A stretch of DNA of 64,000 nucleotides from Hordeum vulgare subsp. vulgare. Lineage: Eukaryota > Streptophyta > Magnoliopsida > Poales > Poaceae. The stretch's first letter is position 1. The number at the start of each line of letters is the position of its first letter. The translations under genes and the position numbers were made by a program. Where the stretch lies: positions 231,979,084-232,043,083 of the forward strand of contig NC_058522.1 of NCBI RefSeq assembly GCF_904849725.1, given 5' to 3'. Shown one piece after another: positions 1 to 12,597 of the stretch. Below the pieces are notes generated by a model. That model was not told where the DNA came from. It saw only the letters and a list, made by a program, of their open reading frames with translations, and searched no databases.

Positions 1-28
1 ATTGGCAGAGTCACCCCTCAAGAACTTT

Positions 29-2197
29 CTAGTTTTTCCTCTTGGGGATCCACATCAGCTTGATAGGAATCCTTGGAGTTGTGGTAGCACTAGATGAGGT
101 AGTGCTAGTAGTGTCTTGTGAATCCACCTGACCTTGACTTGGGGTTCCTCTTCAAATAAGTCAATGTCCTCTTGAAGCTTGCCCTTGCCCTTGTGATCTT
201 ATGGTAGAAGGCCATCTTGTGAGCTTGTTCCCTTCGGAGGAGTAGGAACATATTTCTCCTCTTGAGGAACAAACTTAAGAATGAGATACAGACCCTCTTC
301 CCAATCATCTCCGTTGACGTTGACGTAGCCAACACCTTGTTTCTTCCGATGTCCTCCTTGGTTGTGCAAAATTTCCTCAAATTGCTTCCTTCCAGCAAGA
401 CTCTTTCAGGAACCTCTCTCTATAATCCCATTCAATAAATTGTTTTCTTGCTCAAGTATAACTTGGCTAAGAGAATCATTAGTGTAATCAAAAGATCTAC
501 TAGCAACAATATCAGTGGATTTAGCTTTAGCATTGTTGTTACTAGATGAAGAAACTTCCTTGCCTTTGTTACTAGTATTCTTAGGTTTAACTTGTGGAAC
601 AAAAGTAGACAAGAGTAATCGTTTGGCTAGATAAGAAGAACTCTTCTTTCGAAGATCATCATTGATCGCTTTTAGGAACTCATGCTCTTGCTCCAAATTG
701 AGCTTCTCGAAGCGTAGCTTCTCATGAGTTCTTGCAAGCTCTCTATGATATTGTAGAGCAGTATCATGAGCTAACTTAAGAATATTAAATTCTTGAGTTA
801 GTCATTCAATCTCTTTCTTATCATCATCACTCGATTTCTCTTGACTAGCATGATTATTAGCAAGTTCATTTTCAGTGCAATCACTAGTTTTATCAAAGAG
901 GAAGTCATCTTCTCCTAACAAGTCATCCTCATCACTATTAAAATCAGGATACTCGGGGTGTGATACCTTGTGGACTTTAGACATGAAGCAGTTACCGAAC
1001 CCATCATTTGGTGAATCAAATAAGTCGTAGGAGTTGGTGGAAACAAGTGAAATGCCGGCAACACCTTCATCTTGACTATAGTCGGAGTTGGAGTGGTACC
1101 TTCTCTCGGATTGGTTATCAGACTCGGAGCCAGAAATCCATTCACCAACATGAGCTTGATGTCTTCTTCCTGAGCTGCTCTTGGTGTATTTATCCTTCTT
1201 CTCAGATTCCTTGCCTCTCCATGAGTGTCTTCATTCATAACGATCTTCTCTACTCCTTCTCTCTCTGCAAGGTGACTCATCCCTTGAGCTTCGTCTTCGA
1301 GGTGGCTCTTCTCTTGGTTTGTAGGGAGCGAGCACTCATTGGTGTAGTGTCCGAGATTCCCACAGTCGTAGCATTTTCGGTCATAACTAGACGAACACTT
1401 CTCATCATGTCCTGAGCTTGAGTTTCTCTCTTTGCCTCTACTCTTGTAGAACTTGTTGAATTTTCTGACCATGAGGCATATCTCTTCATCAGTGACAAGA
1501 TTGTCCTTTGAAGTAGCGGGAGCATCACATGAAGCTTTGTAAGCACCGCTTGACTTGTTGTGCATCTCATATTTGTCCTTGAGTGGCATGTCATGAGCAA
1601 TAATCCTACCAATAACCTCAGTTGGCTTGAGATCATTGTAGTTTGGTATCATTTGGATCAATGTACACATGGTGTCATACTTTCCATCAAGAGATTTAAG
1701 TATCTTCTTGATGATGAATTTGCCGGTCATGTCTTCGCTTCCTAAGTCGGCAATCTCATTGGTGACAAGAGCTAGCCTAGAGTACATTTCAGCGACACCT
1801 TCACCATCCTTCATCTTTAATTGTCAAGCTGACTTTGAAGCACATCCAACTCAGGTTCTCTAACATAATCAGTACATTTGTGCATATCGATCAAAGTATC
1901 CCAAATCTCTTTTGCATTATCAAGTTGGCTGATTTTGTTGAATTCTTCGACGCATAGACAATTGAAGATGCGGGATTGAGCATTGAGTTGCAACATCTTT
2001 AATTCATCGGCTACCGCATCACGATCCAGTTCATGCCCTTCTCCGAACAAATTACCTTGCACACCGACACGAATAACAGCCCAAACGTGAGCATTAAAGC
2101 CAAGAATATCCATTTTCATCTGATGCTTCCAACTAGCAAAATTTGTGCCATCAAAGTATGGACCTCTACGGTGGTAATTTCCCTCACTAGACGTCAT
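29..2197 (-). pseudogene. copia gag-type polyprotein, frameshifted
   Basis: The minus-strand ATG at 2197 begins MTSSEGNYHRRGPYFDGTNF, a UBN2-type copia gag start (nucleocapsid-type RNA-packaging protein). The frame ends at 1817 after LQSQLDN and resumes one frame over at 1814 (MKDGEGVAEMYSRLA), consistent with loss of one base. A zinc knuckle CYDCGNLGHYTNEC (CX2CX4HX4C) lies near 1330-1375. Further shifts split the acidic and coiled-coil-like C-terminal part into pieces at 802-984 (HPEYPDFNSDEDDLLGEDD), 406-696 (EQEHEFLKAINDDLRKKSSS) and 105-398. The final segment ends with WIPKRKN and a TAG at 29-31. About 720 codons in all. At least three frame breaks make it non-functional. Confidence 0.75.
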
Positions 2198-2236
2198 ACT
2201 CTCCTTCGTTGTGAAACCAATGCAATGGAGACCAAA

Positions 2237-2250
2237 GCTCTGATACCACT
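2237..2250 (-). other. primer-binding site (initiator tRNA-Met type)
   Basis: On the minus strand the LTR end CCCACA is followed by AGTGGTATCAGAGC. TGGTATCAGAGC is the standard plant PBS complementary to the 3' end of initiator tRNA-Met. It fixes the LTR/internal boundary and the orientation of the copia element. Confidence 0.85.
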
Positions 2251-4555
2251 TGTGGGATCGAAAGTATGTCTAGAGGGGGCGTGATTAGACTACTTGACAA
2301 GATAGAAATTTAGCCTTTTCCCAATTTTAATTTGATAGAGGCGAAGTTTCCCCTGTCTTTCGATGAGATCATGGGTATCATTTTGGTGGAGTAGACTTTG
2401 ACGATCCGACTACGAACGTGTGAGGACGTCGCACCTTATCAATCGCTAAACCAACTCCGAGAGGTTATTGATCACACCGGAGCAGGATCAACCTGACCAT
2501 GAAGATCTGTTTCCTGAACGCAAACGGAGAACAAGCAAGAAACAAATATTGCAATCAAGATATTGTGAATATAAGAGGAAAGCTTTATTGATGAAGGTGG
2601 GGTTCTCTGACGCCTTTGTCTGGTGGTAGAACACAACCGAAGAACGCGAAGTTGCAGCTATGGTGAACTTGTAATCTAAACAAAACCCAAGTCTAAACGG
2701 TGCCCTAAGGGCTGTATATATGAGGGAATATAGAGGCAATTTCGTGACCCTTGGAGGAGGGGTCTGAAAACAGCCCTAAACTCGGTTTCCCCACCTTCAT
2801 GCTCTCCTTATGGTGGTTTTAGAGTGCAAAAATCACCAGTGGAAGCTCCATTGTTCTCTCCCTATCGTGCACCTTCTTCTCCATGCTTTATCCTGCTCCA
2901 ACGGATATCCTTCTTGTCCATGCTAGGTCCTTCATTCATGAGCACAACAAAAGTATCTAACTTAGGTAGCATCATATGTTCATGAACAATAGAAGTATTC
3001 CCAAGAAACGAAAGTACTTGGTAATTCAATTGGCGTGCACGAGCTCTAATAACTGGTCCAGTATATATAGCAGCTGTGGCTGTGGGTGTAACAATAGTGT
3101 TGATGTCCTCATCATAATTGAGGGGCAGTTTTGGCAGTTATGGCAAGTCAAGTACACCCTACACATGTCGTTCTAAGAATGTAGCAGTAGAATGTAAAAC
3201 CTGCAAGTGTAAAGTAAAGGAGTAAGGTAGGAAGATCAAACGCATGAGGTTGACACGACGATTTTTGGCTTGGTTCCGATAGGTGGCGCTATCGTACATC
3301 CATGTTAGTGGAGACTTCAACCCATGAAGGGTAACGTCTACGAGAGTCCACGGAGGGCTCACTCATGAAGGGTCCATGAAGAAGCGGCCTTCTCTATTCC
3401 ACCATGGCTTCTGCCCATGAAGGACTATCCTTACTCATGGTAGATCTTCATGAAGTAGGCGATCTCCTTGCCCTTACAAACATATTCGTTCAACTCCACA
3501 ACACGAAGTAGGAGGCTCCCAAACGACACCTAACCAATCTAGGAGGCACCACCCTCCAAAAGGTAATAGATGTGGTAGAACGATGAACTCCTTGCTCTTG
3601 TGCTTCTAAAGATAGTATCCTCAACACAAAGTCACTCTCTCATAAAATAGGCATGGGTAGGAGAGATTGATTTGGTGGAAAGCCACTTGGGGAGGCTAGA
3701 GATCAAGTTTCAAATCATTGGATTGGAATATATTGGTCTCAACACATGAGTACGTGGCTCTCTCTCGGAAAAATGGATCTGGCAATGAAGTGTGAGTTCT
3801 GTGTGCTTCTCCCACGAATGTGAGGTGGGTGGAGGGGTATATATAGGCACACCCCAAAATCCAACTGTTACACTTAAAGTGGCCAACTCATTGACACCGA
3901 ACTCATAAACTCGGTGGTACCGGCTTGCACTAAAGGTAGCAACTTTTGAATCTCGATGGAACCGATATACACAACTCGGTGGCACCGAAAAGGTGGCCAA
4001 CGATCAGATGACACAACTTGGTGACACCGATACGCAAACTCGTAAATTCCGATTTTGTGCACCGACGCAACAGAAAGTTGGTCACCTAAACTCTGTAGTA
4101 CCGATATGGTTTATGTTTCACCGATTTGGTGGGAATGGCTAGGGTTCTATCTGAGATCAAACCCGGTGGTGCCGAAATGGGAAAGTTGGTGGCACCGATT
4201 TTGAGTGTGTGTTATTGGAGAGAATGGTTATATGGGAAAAATGAGTGAGTATTTTGGTGGCTAACTTTGAGCACTTGGGTAACTAGTTCATTTTAATACC
4301 TCACACCTTTTTAATAGTATTGGCTTTCCTATGGACTCAAAAGTGATTTCTTACAACTATAAAATGAAGAGTCTTCTAGCTTGAAGCTTGAGCCAATCTT
4401 ATTCCTTTCTTGCATCAAGGGGCATCTCCACATAAGCCTTTAGCCAAAGCATCTTGTCAAATTTTCTGAAATATACTTGGATAAACATATTAGTCCAATG
4501 ATGCATATGTTGTGATCAATTATCAAAACAACCCTAGGGATCAGTTGTGCTTTCA
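2251..4555 (-). repeat. copia 5' LTR, interrupted by a CRM solo LTR
   Basis: Minus-strand LTR beginning TGAAAGCACAACTGATCCC at 4555 and ending CGATCCCACA at 2251. Without the 787-bp insertion (2333-3119) it is about 1.5 kb. Its body contains many variants of an AACTCGGTGRCACCGA motif (3880-4200), a degenerate short-period repeat. No coding sequence is seen. The 5' boundary is set by TG at 4555-4554 and by the change in sequence character beyond it. Confidence 0.65.
2333..3114 (-). repeat. CRM-type gypsy solo LTR, TSD TAATT
   Basis: Minus-strand LTR of 782 bp starting TGATGAGGACATCAACAC (3114) and ending CTCTATCA (2333). It is flanked by perfect 5-bp duplications TAATT (2328-2332 and 3115-3119), so this is an unequal-recombination solo LTR in the copia LTR. 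It is clearly related to the LTRs at 34131-35032 and 44268-44630. The first part of the LTR still reads as the C-terminal end of a chromovirus pol (GPVIRARARQLNYQVL region on the minus strand), as expected when pol overlaps the LTR. A TATATA motif lies near 2717-2722. Confidence 0.85.
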
Positions 4556-4666
4556 GTTGAGAATGCCCTCGTCACGACAATGTGTCCACAAGGCACTTAT
4601 TATCTCACGGTCCCTGCTTCCTTCCTTCTTTTGAAGGAGGAGGAATGTTGCCCAAAAGTGGTTCAC

Positions 4667-5539
4667 TCACTCACCCGGTCTTTGAGTGACCGTGGACGGG
4701 TTTGAACCAAACCCTGCGCTCGAGGGATGTTGAGGTTGGGTGGAGGGTGGGTTTAATTTTTGGATTCCCGTTGGTTGTGCTCTTGCAAGTTTGGTTGTCG
4801 CGTCCTTGATGGGACCGCATACCGAACCAGCCATCGGCCTTGAAATGTTCCCGTAGCTGGATGCAAGCTCTGGGTTGTAGAGTTTGTCCGGGCGATCAGC
4901 GAATGGGATGTGTACCATTCTTAGTTCCGATGATTGGTACGAGGAGCCCTCGACTGGGCGTATGACAGTACTAACCAGATGCGTGATGGGCCGAATGTGG
5001 ATTTCCCTGTCGTCGGGTCTGATCCCAATCCGATCATAGATTGTGCCTTGACCATTAGTCATGCCCAAGGCTTGGATATGGTCGAGTAACCTGTGCAATG
5101 TTGAGGTTTCGACGCTGCTTGCACCACTTGTGTGCTCGGGGGCGTCTGGTATCCCTTATCCCTCGACAGTAATTGAGATCGCCTTTGGGGAGAGCTCGGC
5201 TGACGCGAGTTCGGACGCCCTGAGCCTTTCGGGCTTTAAGGCTGGATTAGGGATGAGTTTTGTCTTGTTGATTGGATTCACGGCCTTGGAGGACAAAGCG
5301 TCGAGGTCCATGTGCTCCTTCAACGGAGTAGAAAGCTCTGTTAACAAAAGGTCTCTGCAGGGGTCGAAGGTGAACTCTAGGCTCCCGAACGTGACTTACT
5401 GACCGGGGGTGAAGTCTTTGATCTCACAGAGGTGGCAGGCCGGATCGGCATGCAAAATGATGCTTCCGAACACAAATATTTGTCCGGGGATGAAAAAGTC
5501 TGTGTTGGGGACCACCTCGTTGATCACCAGACGTGCCAT
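4667..5539 (-). pseudogene. gag-like protein of the LTR element, two nonsense codons
   Basis: A single 291-codon minus-strand frame runs from the ATG at 5539 (MARLVINEVVPNTDFFIPGQ) to the stop at 4667. It is interrupted by TAA at 5396-5398 and by TAA just after AISITVEG (about 5153-5155). Recognisable stretches are STPLKEHMDLDAL, TLHRLLDHIQALGM and GTIYDRIGIRPDDREIHIRP. I recognise this as the product encoded next to this LTR type in Triticeae, but I do not know a biochemical role; position right after the LTR suggests gag. It lies directly downstream of the LTR end at 5587. The reading frame is otherwise preserved, so the stops look like late point mutations. Confidence 0.6.
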
Positions 5540-6026
5540 TGAACCTTTTGGTGATCCCATAGTGGAACTCTTAGTGAAAGCACCAATGTCGGTGTCAAAA
5601 CCGAAAGATCTCGGGTAGGAGGTCCCGAATTGTGGACCTTCGATCGATGGGTTGTAGGAAGAAGGGGAGAGAGCGGTTTATCCAGGTTCGAGCTCTCCTA
5701 TGGAGGCAATACCCTGCGTCCTGCTTGATTGTATTGATGAAGATGATTGCAGAGTAGATCTACCTCGAGATCGTATATGCTAAACCCCAGATTATTTAGC
5801 CCCCTCTACACGGATAGGGGTCCCTGGTTATTATAGAGACCAGGGACCCTAGGGTTTATGAGGTACGGACTACCAGTCGGGGAAAGATGAGACGACCTAG
5901 TCCTTCTAATCTTGGAGTACACACCGGTCCTCGGAGCCTTCCTTCCTGCGTACGAAGTTGTCAATTATCCGGACTATTATGATTCAGTCGATGAGTCGGC
6001 GCCTCGAGGACCCCTTAATCCAGGAC

Positions 6027-7830
6027 TATTGGGGAACGTTGCATGGGAAATAAAAAAATTCCTACGCACACGCAATACCCATCCATGGAGATGATCATCT
6101 ACGAGAGGGGAGTTCGGATCCACATGCCCTTGTAGATTGCTAAGCTAAAGCATATTTAACGCGGTTGATGTAGTGGAACTTCTTCGCAATCCAAATTGCA
6201 ATCCGTCCCGCGATCTCATCACGAACCGCCCCGCGATCCCATCACGATCCATCCGGATCTAGTGCCAAACGGACGGCACCTACACGTTCAGCACACGTGC
6301 AACTCGATGACAATCTCCGCCTTCTTGATCCAGGAAAAGAGATGAAGAGGTAGCTGAATTCTCTAGCAGCACGATGACGTGGCGGTGATCGTGGCACGGC
6401 TTCGCCATACCGTACAGAACTAGCGATGGGGTGTCACGAAGTGGTGGAGGGAGAGAGGGCTCCGCCTTGGCTTGAGGTGCCAAAAGCCTCTCTCACATCC
6501 ACTATATATAGGAGGGAGGGGAGGGGTGGAACCCTAGGGCAAGGCCCCAGGGTTCGGCCAAACAAAGAGGAGAGGGAAGAGTCTTCCTCCAACACAACTT
6601 GGAAGGAGTCCTGCTTCCCAATTCGGTTTTGGCCCTTTCCTCCTTTATTTTTTCTCCCTTGGCCGAAATAGCCTCTTTGGGCTGGCCACCGGCCCACTAA
6701 GGGCTGGTCCGCCACCCTTGGGCTTCTTTTGTTCTTTCCCGGGTGGGTGGCGCCTCCCGGTAGAACTCCGAAAGCAATTCATCACTCCCAGTACTTTACT
6801 AGTAATGCCCGAAAACCATCTAGAAGCCACATGGATACTTCCTATATATCAATCTTTGTCTTCGGACCATTCTGGAAGCCCTCATGACGTCTGAGATCTC
6901 ATCCAGGACTCCGAACAACCTTTGGTTACCAACATAAATAATTCAACCATACCGAATCATCACCGAACCTTAAGTCTGCAGACCCTGCGGGTTCGAAAAC
7001 TATGCAGAAATGACCTCAGACACTCTCCAGTCAATAACCAATAGCGGGACCTGGATGCCCATATTGGTTCCTAAATATTCTACGAAGATCTTATCGTTTG
7101 AATCTCTATGTCAAGGATTCAGTTTAATCCTGTATGTAATTCCCTTTGTCCATCGGTATGTTACTTGCCCAGTATTCAATCATGGTATCTCTATACCTCG
7201 TTCAATCTCGTTACCAGCAAGTCTCTTTACTCATTCCGTAATACCAGATCCCGTAACTAGCTCCTTAGTCACATTGCTTGCAAGGCTTATTGTGATGTTG
7301 TATTACCGAGTGGGCCCCGAGATACCTCTCCGTCATACGGAGTGACAAATCCCAGTCTCGATTCACGCCAACCCAACATACACCTTCAAAGATACCTGTA
7401 AAGCACCTTTATAGTCACCCAGTTACGTTGCGACATTTGATACACATAAGGTATTCCTCCGGTGTCCGGGAGTTGCATGATCTCATGGTCATAAGAACAG
7501 ATACATTGACAAGCAGAAAACAGGAGTAATAAACTGACACAATCATATGCTACATTCATAGTTTGGGTCTTGTCCATCACATCATTCTCCTAATGATGTG
7601 ATCCCATTATCAAGTGACAACACTTGTCTATGGCCAGGAAACCTTGACCATCTTTGGTCAACGAGCTAGTCAACTAGAGGCTCACTAGGGACAGTGTGTT
7701 GTCTATGTATCCACACATGTATTTGAGTTTCCAATCAATACAATTCTAGCATGGATAACAAACGATTATTATGAACAAGGAAATATAATAATAACCAATT
7801 TATTATTGCCTCTAAGGCATATTATTCGGA
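6027..7830 (-). repeat. Angela 3' LTR
   Basis: About 1.8 kb, nearly colinear with 12598-14470. It contains a TATA box on the minus strand (TATATATAG near 6502-6510, beside GGAGGGAGGGG). The first bases of the LTR (TGTTGGAAA) are missing at its right end, where CTAAGGCATATTATTCGG joins directly to RNase H-region sequence. Confidence 0.85.
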
Positions 7831-10800
7831 TTAGTGTCAAACCTTGCATCGACATAACCCTTTATGACGAACTCTTTTATCACCTCCATAATCGAGAAAA
7901 ATCCCTTAGTCCACTAGTTACTAAGGATAACTTTTGACCGTTGTCCAGTAATCCATTCCTGGATCACTTTTGTACCCCTTGACAGATTCATGGCAAGGCA
8001 CACATCAGGTGCGGTACACAACATAACATACTTTAGAGCATATGGCTAAGGCATAGGGGACGACCTTCGCCCTTTCTCTTTTTCTTCTGCCATGGTCGGG
8101 CTTTGAGTCTTACTCAAATTCACACCTTACAACACATCCAAGAACTCCTTCCTTTCCGATCTATTTTGAACTCCTTCAAAAAACTTTTCAAGGCTTGCAT
8201 TTCATTGAAATTATTATCAAGCATCTTGATCTATCTCTATAGATCTTGATGCTCAATGTTCAAGTAGCTTAATCCAGGTTTTCCTTTGAAAAACTCTTTT
8301 CAAACAACCCTATATGCTTTCCAGAAATTCTGCATCATTTCTGATCAACTATATGTCAACCACATATACACATCGTAAATTCTATAGTGCTCCCACATAT
8401 TCCAACTCCGAGATGCTTGCTCCAGTCCATAGAAGGATCACTCGAGCTTGCATACTTATTAGCATACTTAGGATCGACAAAACCTTATGGTTGTATCACA
8501 TACAACCTTTCCTGAAGGAAACCGTTGAGGAAACAATGTTTTGACATCCTATCTATAACATTTCATAAATAATGCAGCAACTCCTAATATAATTCCAACA
8601 GACTTTTAGCACCGCTACGAGTGAGAATGTCTCATCATAGTCAACTCTTTGAACTTGTCGGAAACCTCTTTGCAACAAGTCGAGCTTTTTATATGGTGAC
8701 ATTAACCATCATCATTTGTCTTCCTTTTGAAGATCCATCTATACCTAACAGCCTCACGACTGTCAAGTAGTTCTTCCAAAGTCTACACTTTGTTTTCATA
8801 CATGGATCCTACCTCGGATTTCCTGGCGTCCAGCCATTCGTCGGAATCTAGGCCCACCATCGCTTCTTCATAGCTCGTAGGTTCATTGTTGTCGAGCAAC
8901 ATGACCTTCAAGACAAGATTATCGTACCACTCTGGAGTAGTACATTTCCTTATCGACCTATGAGATTTGTAGTAACTTGATCTGAAGCTTCATGATCACT
9001 ATGATCAACTTCCAGTTTAATTGGTGTAGGCGCCACAGGAACAACTTCATGCGCCCTGCTATACACTGGTTGAAGTGACGGTTCAGTAACCTCAGCAAGT
9101 TCCACTATGCTCCCACTCAATTCTTTTGAGAAAAACTTTTCTCGAGAAAGGACCCGTTTCCACAAACAAACACTTTGCTTCTCGATCTGAGATAGGAGGT
9201 ATACCAAACTGTTTTGGGTGTCCTATGAAGCTGCATTTATCTATTTTGGGTTCGAGCTTATCAGGCTGAAACTTTTTCACATTAGCGTCACAGCCACAAA
9301 CTTTTAAGAAACGACAACTTAGGTTTCTCTAAACCATAATTCATACGGTGTCATCTCAACGGAATTACGTGGTCCCTATTTAAAGTGAATGTGATTGTCT
9401 CTAATGCCTAACCCAAAAACGATAGTGGTAATTTGATAAGAGACATCATAGTATGCACCATATCCAATAGGGCGCGGCTACGACATTCGTACACACGATC
9501 ACACTATGGTGTTCCAGGTGGCATGAGTTGTGAAACAATTTTCACATTGTCTTAGATGTTTACCAAACTCGCAACTCAGATATATATATTTACCTTTACG
9601 ATCACATCGTCGACATATTATCCTCTTGTCACGACGATCTTCAATTCACTCTGAAATAGCTTGATTTTTTCAATATTTCAGACTTGTGATTCATCAAGCA
9701 AATACACATGTATCTACTTCAATCATCAGTGAAGTAAGAACATAACGATATCCACTACGTGCTTCAGCACTCATTGGACTGCATACATCAAAATATATTA
9801 TTTCCAACATGTCACTTACTCAATCCATCTCACTGAAAATGAGGCCTTCAGTCATCTTGCCTATGTGGCATGATTTGCATGTCTCAAGTGATTCAAAGTC
9901 AAGTGATTCTAAACAATCCATGTGCATGGAGTTTCTTCATGCGTTTATACCAATAGGTTGGTTCACATGTCTCAAATTTTTCAAAAACGAGTGAGTCCAA
10001 AGATCCATCAGCATGGAGCTTCGTCATGCATTTTATACCAATATGACTCAAGTCGCGGTGCCACAAGTAAGTGGTACTATCATTACTACTTCGTATCTTT
10101 TGGCATCAATACTATGAAAATGTGTATCACTACGATCGAGATTCAACAAACCATTCATTTTAGGTGCAAGACCATTGAAGGTATTATTCAAGTAAAGAGA
10201 ATAACCATTATACTCTACAAATGAATAACTTATTGCAATAAACACAATCCAATCATGTTGATGCTCAACACAAACACCAAACAACATTTAGGTTCAATAG
10301 TAATCTCGAAAGTAGAGGGAGCGTGCGATGGTGATCAAATCAACCTCAGAAACATTTCCAGCACACATCGTCACCTTGCCTTCAGCTAGTCTTTATTTAT
10401 TCCGTAGCTTTTATTTAGAGTTACTAACACTTAGCAACCGAACCGGTATCTAATACGCCGGCGCTACTAGGAGCACTAGTAAAATACACATCAATATCAT
10501 GTATATCCAATATACTTTTGTCGACTTTGCGAGCCTTCTCATCTACCAAGGAACTAGGGTAGTTCCACTTTAGTGACCGTTCCCCTCATAATAGAAGCAC
10601 CTAGTCTCGGGTTTGGGTTCAACTTTGGGTTTCTTTACTAGAATGGCAACCGCTTGCCATTTCATGAAGTATCCCTTTTGAAACTTGCCCTTCTCGAAAC
10701 TAATGGTTTTACTAACCATCAACACTATATGCTCCTACTTGATTTCCACCTTCGCGGTGTCAAACATCGCAAATAGCTCAAGGATCGTCAACTCTATTCC

Positions 10801-11400
10801 TGATATGTTATAGTTCATCACGAAGCTCTGTAGCTTGGTGACAGTGACTTTGTAGACCTATGTCAATCACTATCTTATCTGGAAGATCAACTCCCACTCG
10901 ATTCAAGGGATTGTAGTACCCAGACAATCTGAGCACGTGCTCAATGATTGAGCTTTTCTCCCTTACTTCACAGGCCAAGAATCTTGTCAGAGGTCTCATA
11001 CCTCTCAACACGGGCACGGGCCTGAAATCCCAATTTCAGCTCTTGGAACATCTCATATGTTCCGTGACTTTCAAAATGTCTTCGGCGCCTCAATTTTAAG
11101 CCGTTAAGCATTACTCACCGAACTATCACATAGTCATCAAAAGAGTGTATGTTAGATGTTCTCAACATCCAGAGACGATGCTCAGGGTTCACCACATCGA
11201 GTGGTGCATCAAGGACATAAGCCTTCTGCGAACAATGAGGACAATTCTCAGTTTACAGACCCAGTCCGCATAATTGCTACTATCATCTTTCAACTAAGTT
11301 TTCTCTAGGAACGTATCAAAAATAGTAGAGCTACAACACAAGTTACAACATAATTTGCAAAGAAATTTTGACTATGTTCATGAAAACGAGCTAAATTAAG
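7830..11400 (-). pseudogene. Angela gag-pol, heavily degenerate
   Basis: Colinear with the copy at 22915-26440 but on the minus strand. From right to left: gag (about 11330-10620); a broken zinc knuckle near 10605-10568 (CFYYEGNGH then stop, second Cys lost); protease (10520-10300); GAG-pre-integrase and integrase (10290-9090, including the fragment at 10048-10287 and KFQPDKLEPKIDKCSFIGHP at 9092-9280); linker (8950-9207, FFSKELSGSIVELAEVTEP); RT remnants (8900-8150); and RNase H remnants (8080-7830). Frameshifts and stops occur every 100-250 bp, so no product is expected. In an intact copy this protein would package, reverse-transcribe and integrate the element. Confidence 0.75.
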
Positions 11401-12597
11401 CATATTACTTCAGAACTCCCACTCAAATTGACATCCCTCTGGTTATTCGAGTGGTACATGATCCAAATTCACTAACTCAAGTTCGATCATCACGTGAGTT
11501 GTGTTTAGCTTCAATGGTGAACATCTCCATGTTGATCATATCCACTATATGACTCATGCTCGACCTTTCGGTCTCTTGTGTTATGAGTCCATATGTGTAC
11601 ATGCTAGGCTCGTCGAGTTTAACCCGAGTGTTCGGCGTGTGCAATTGTTTTGCACCCGTTGTATGTGAACATAGAGTCTATCACACCCGATCATCACGTG
11701 GTGTCTCAAAACGACAAACTGTTGCAACGGTGCACAGTCGGGGAGAACACAATTTTATCTTGAAATTTTAGTTAGGGATCACCTTATAATGCTACCGTCG
11801 TCCAAAGCAAAACAAGGTGCAAAAAAGTATTAACATCACATGCAAATCATAAGTGACATGATATTTCCATGATCTTCTGCTTCTTGATCTCCATCACCAA
11901 AGCACTGGCATGTTCTCCATCGTCACCGGCGCCACACCATGATCTCCATCGTCATGATCTCCATCATTGTGCTGCCATCGAGGTTATCGCGCTAACTATG
12001 TTGTTACTACTAAATCTACTCACTAGCGATAAAGCAAAGCATCTCCAAGCGCAAAAATAATTAAAGACAACCCTCTAGATCATGCCGGTTGTCGTAGCAT
12101 CGACGTCCCATTCGATATTTTAACTATCACAACATGATCATCTCATACATCCAATACATCATATCATGTTTGGCCATATCACATCACATGCATACCCTGC
12201 CAAAAAGAAGTTAGCCGTCCTCTAATTTGTTGTTACAAATTTTACGTGGCTGCTATGGGTATCTAGTATGATTGCATCTTACTTACGCAAAGCCACAACG
12301 GTGATATGCCAATTGCTATTTAACCTTCTCCAAGGACCGCCTCAGTCAAATCCGATTTAAGTGAAGTTGAAGAAACAGACACCCGCCAGTCATCTTTATG
12401 CAATAGGTTGCATGTTAGTCGATGAAACCGGTCTCTCGTAAGCGTACGAGTAATGTTGGTATGGGCCGCTTCAATCTAACAATACCACTGAATCAAGAAA
12501 ATACTAAGGAGGACAGCAAATTGAACATCAAGTCCCACCAACTCATTTGTATTCTACTCGAGATATCATCTACGCATGAACCTAGCTCTCATACCAC
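11400..12597 (-). other. Angela 5' untranslated leader and PBS
   Basis: Non-coding leader, on the minus strand from the LTR end at 12598. The PBS is GTGGTATGAGAGCTAGG (12597 leftward), one step from the usual TGGTATCAGAGC type. The leader contains the family-typical segment with GGAGATCATGG-type repeats (11870-11970) and is colinear with 21737-22900 and 53158-54440. No ORF of note. Confidence 0.7.

Larger units (their letters stand above)
1..4555 (-). mobile_element. Ty1/copia LTR retrotransposon, partial (5' LTR, PBS, gag)
   Basis: Read on the minus strand, the element runs LTR (4555 to 2251), primer-binding site (2250-2237) and a gag-type reading frame to position 29; any pol and the 3' LTR would lie left of the window. 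Copia type is inferred from the UBN2-like gag with a CCHC knuckle and the methionine-initiator-type PBS. The LTR is interrupted by a CRM-type solo LTR, so the copia copy is the older of the two. The family name is not assigned. Confidence 0.75.
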
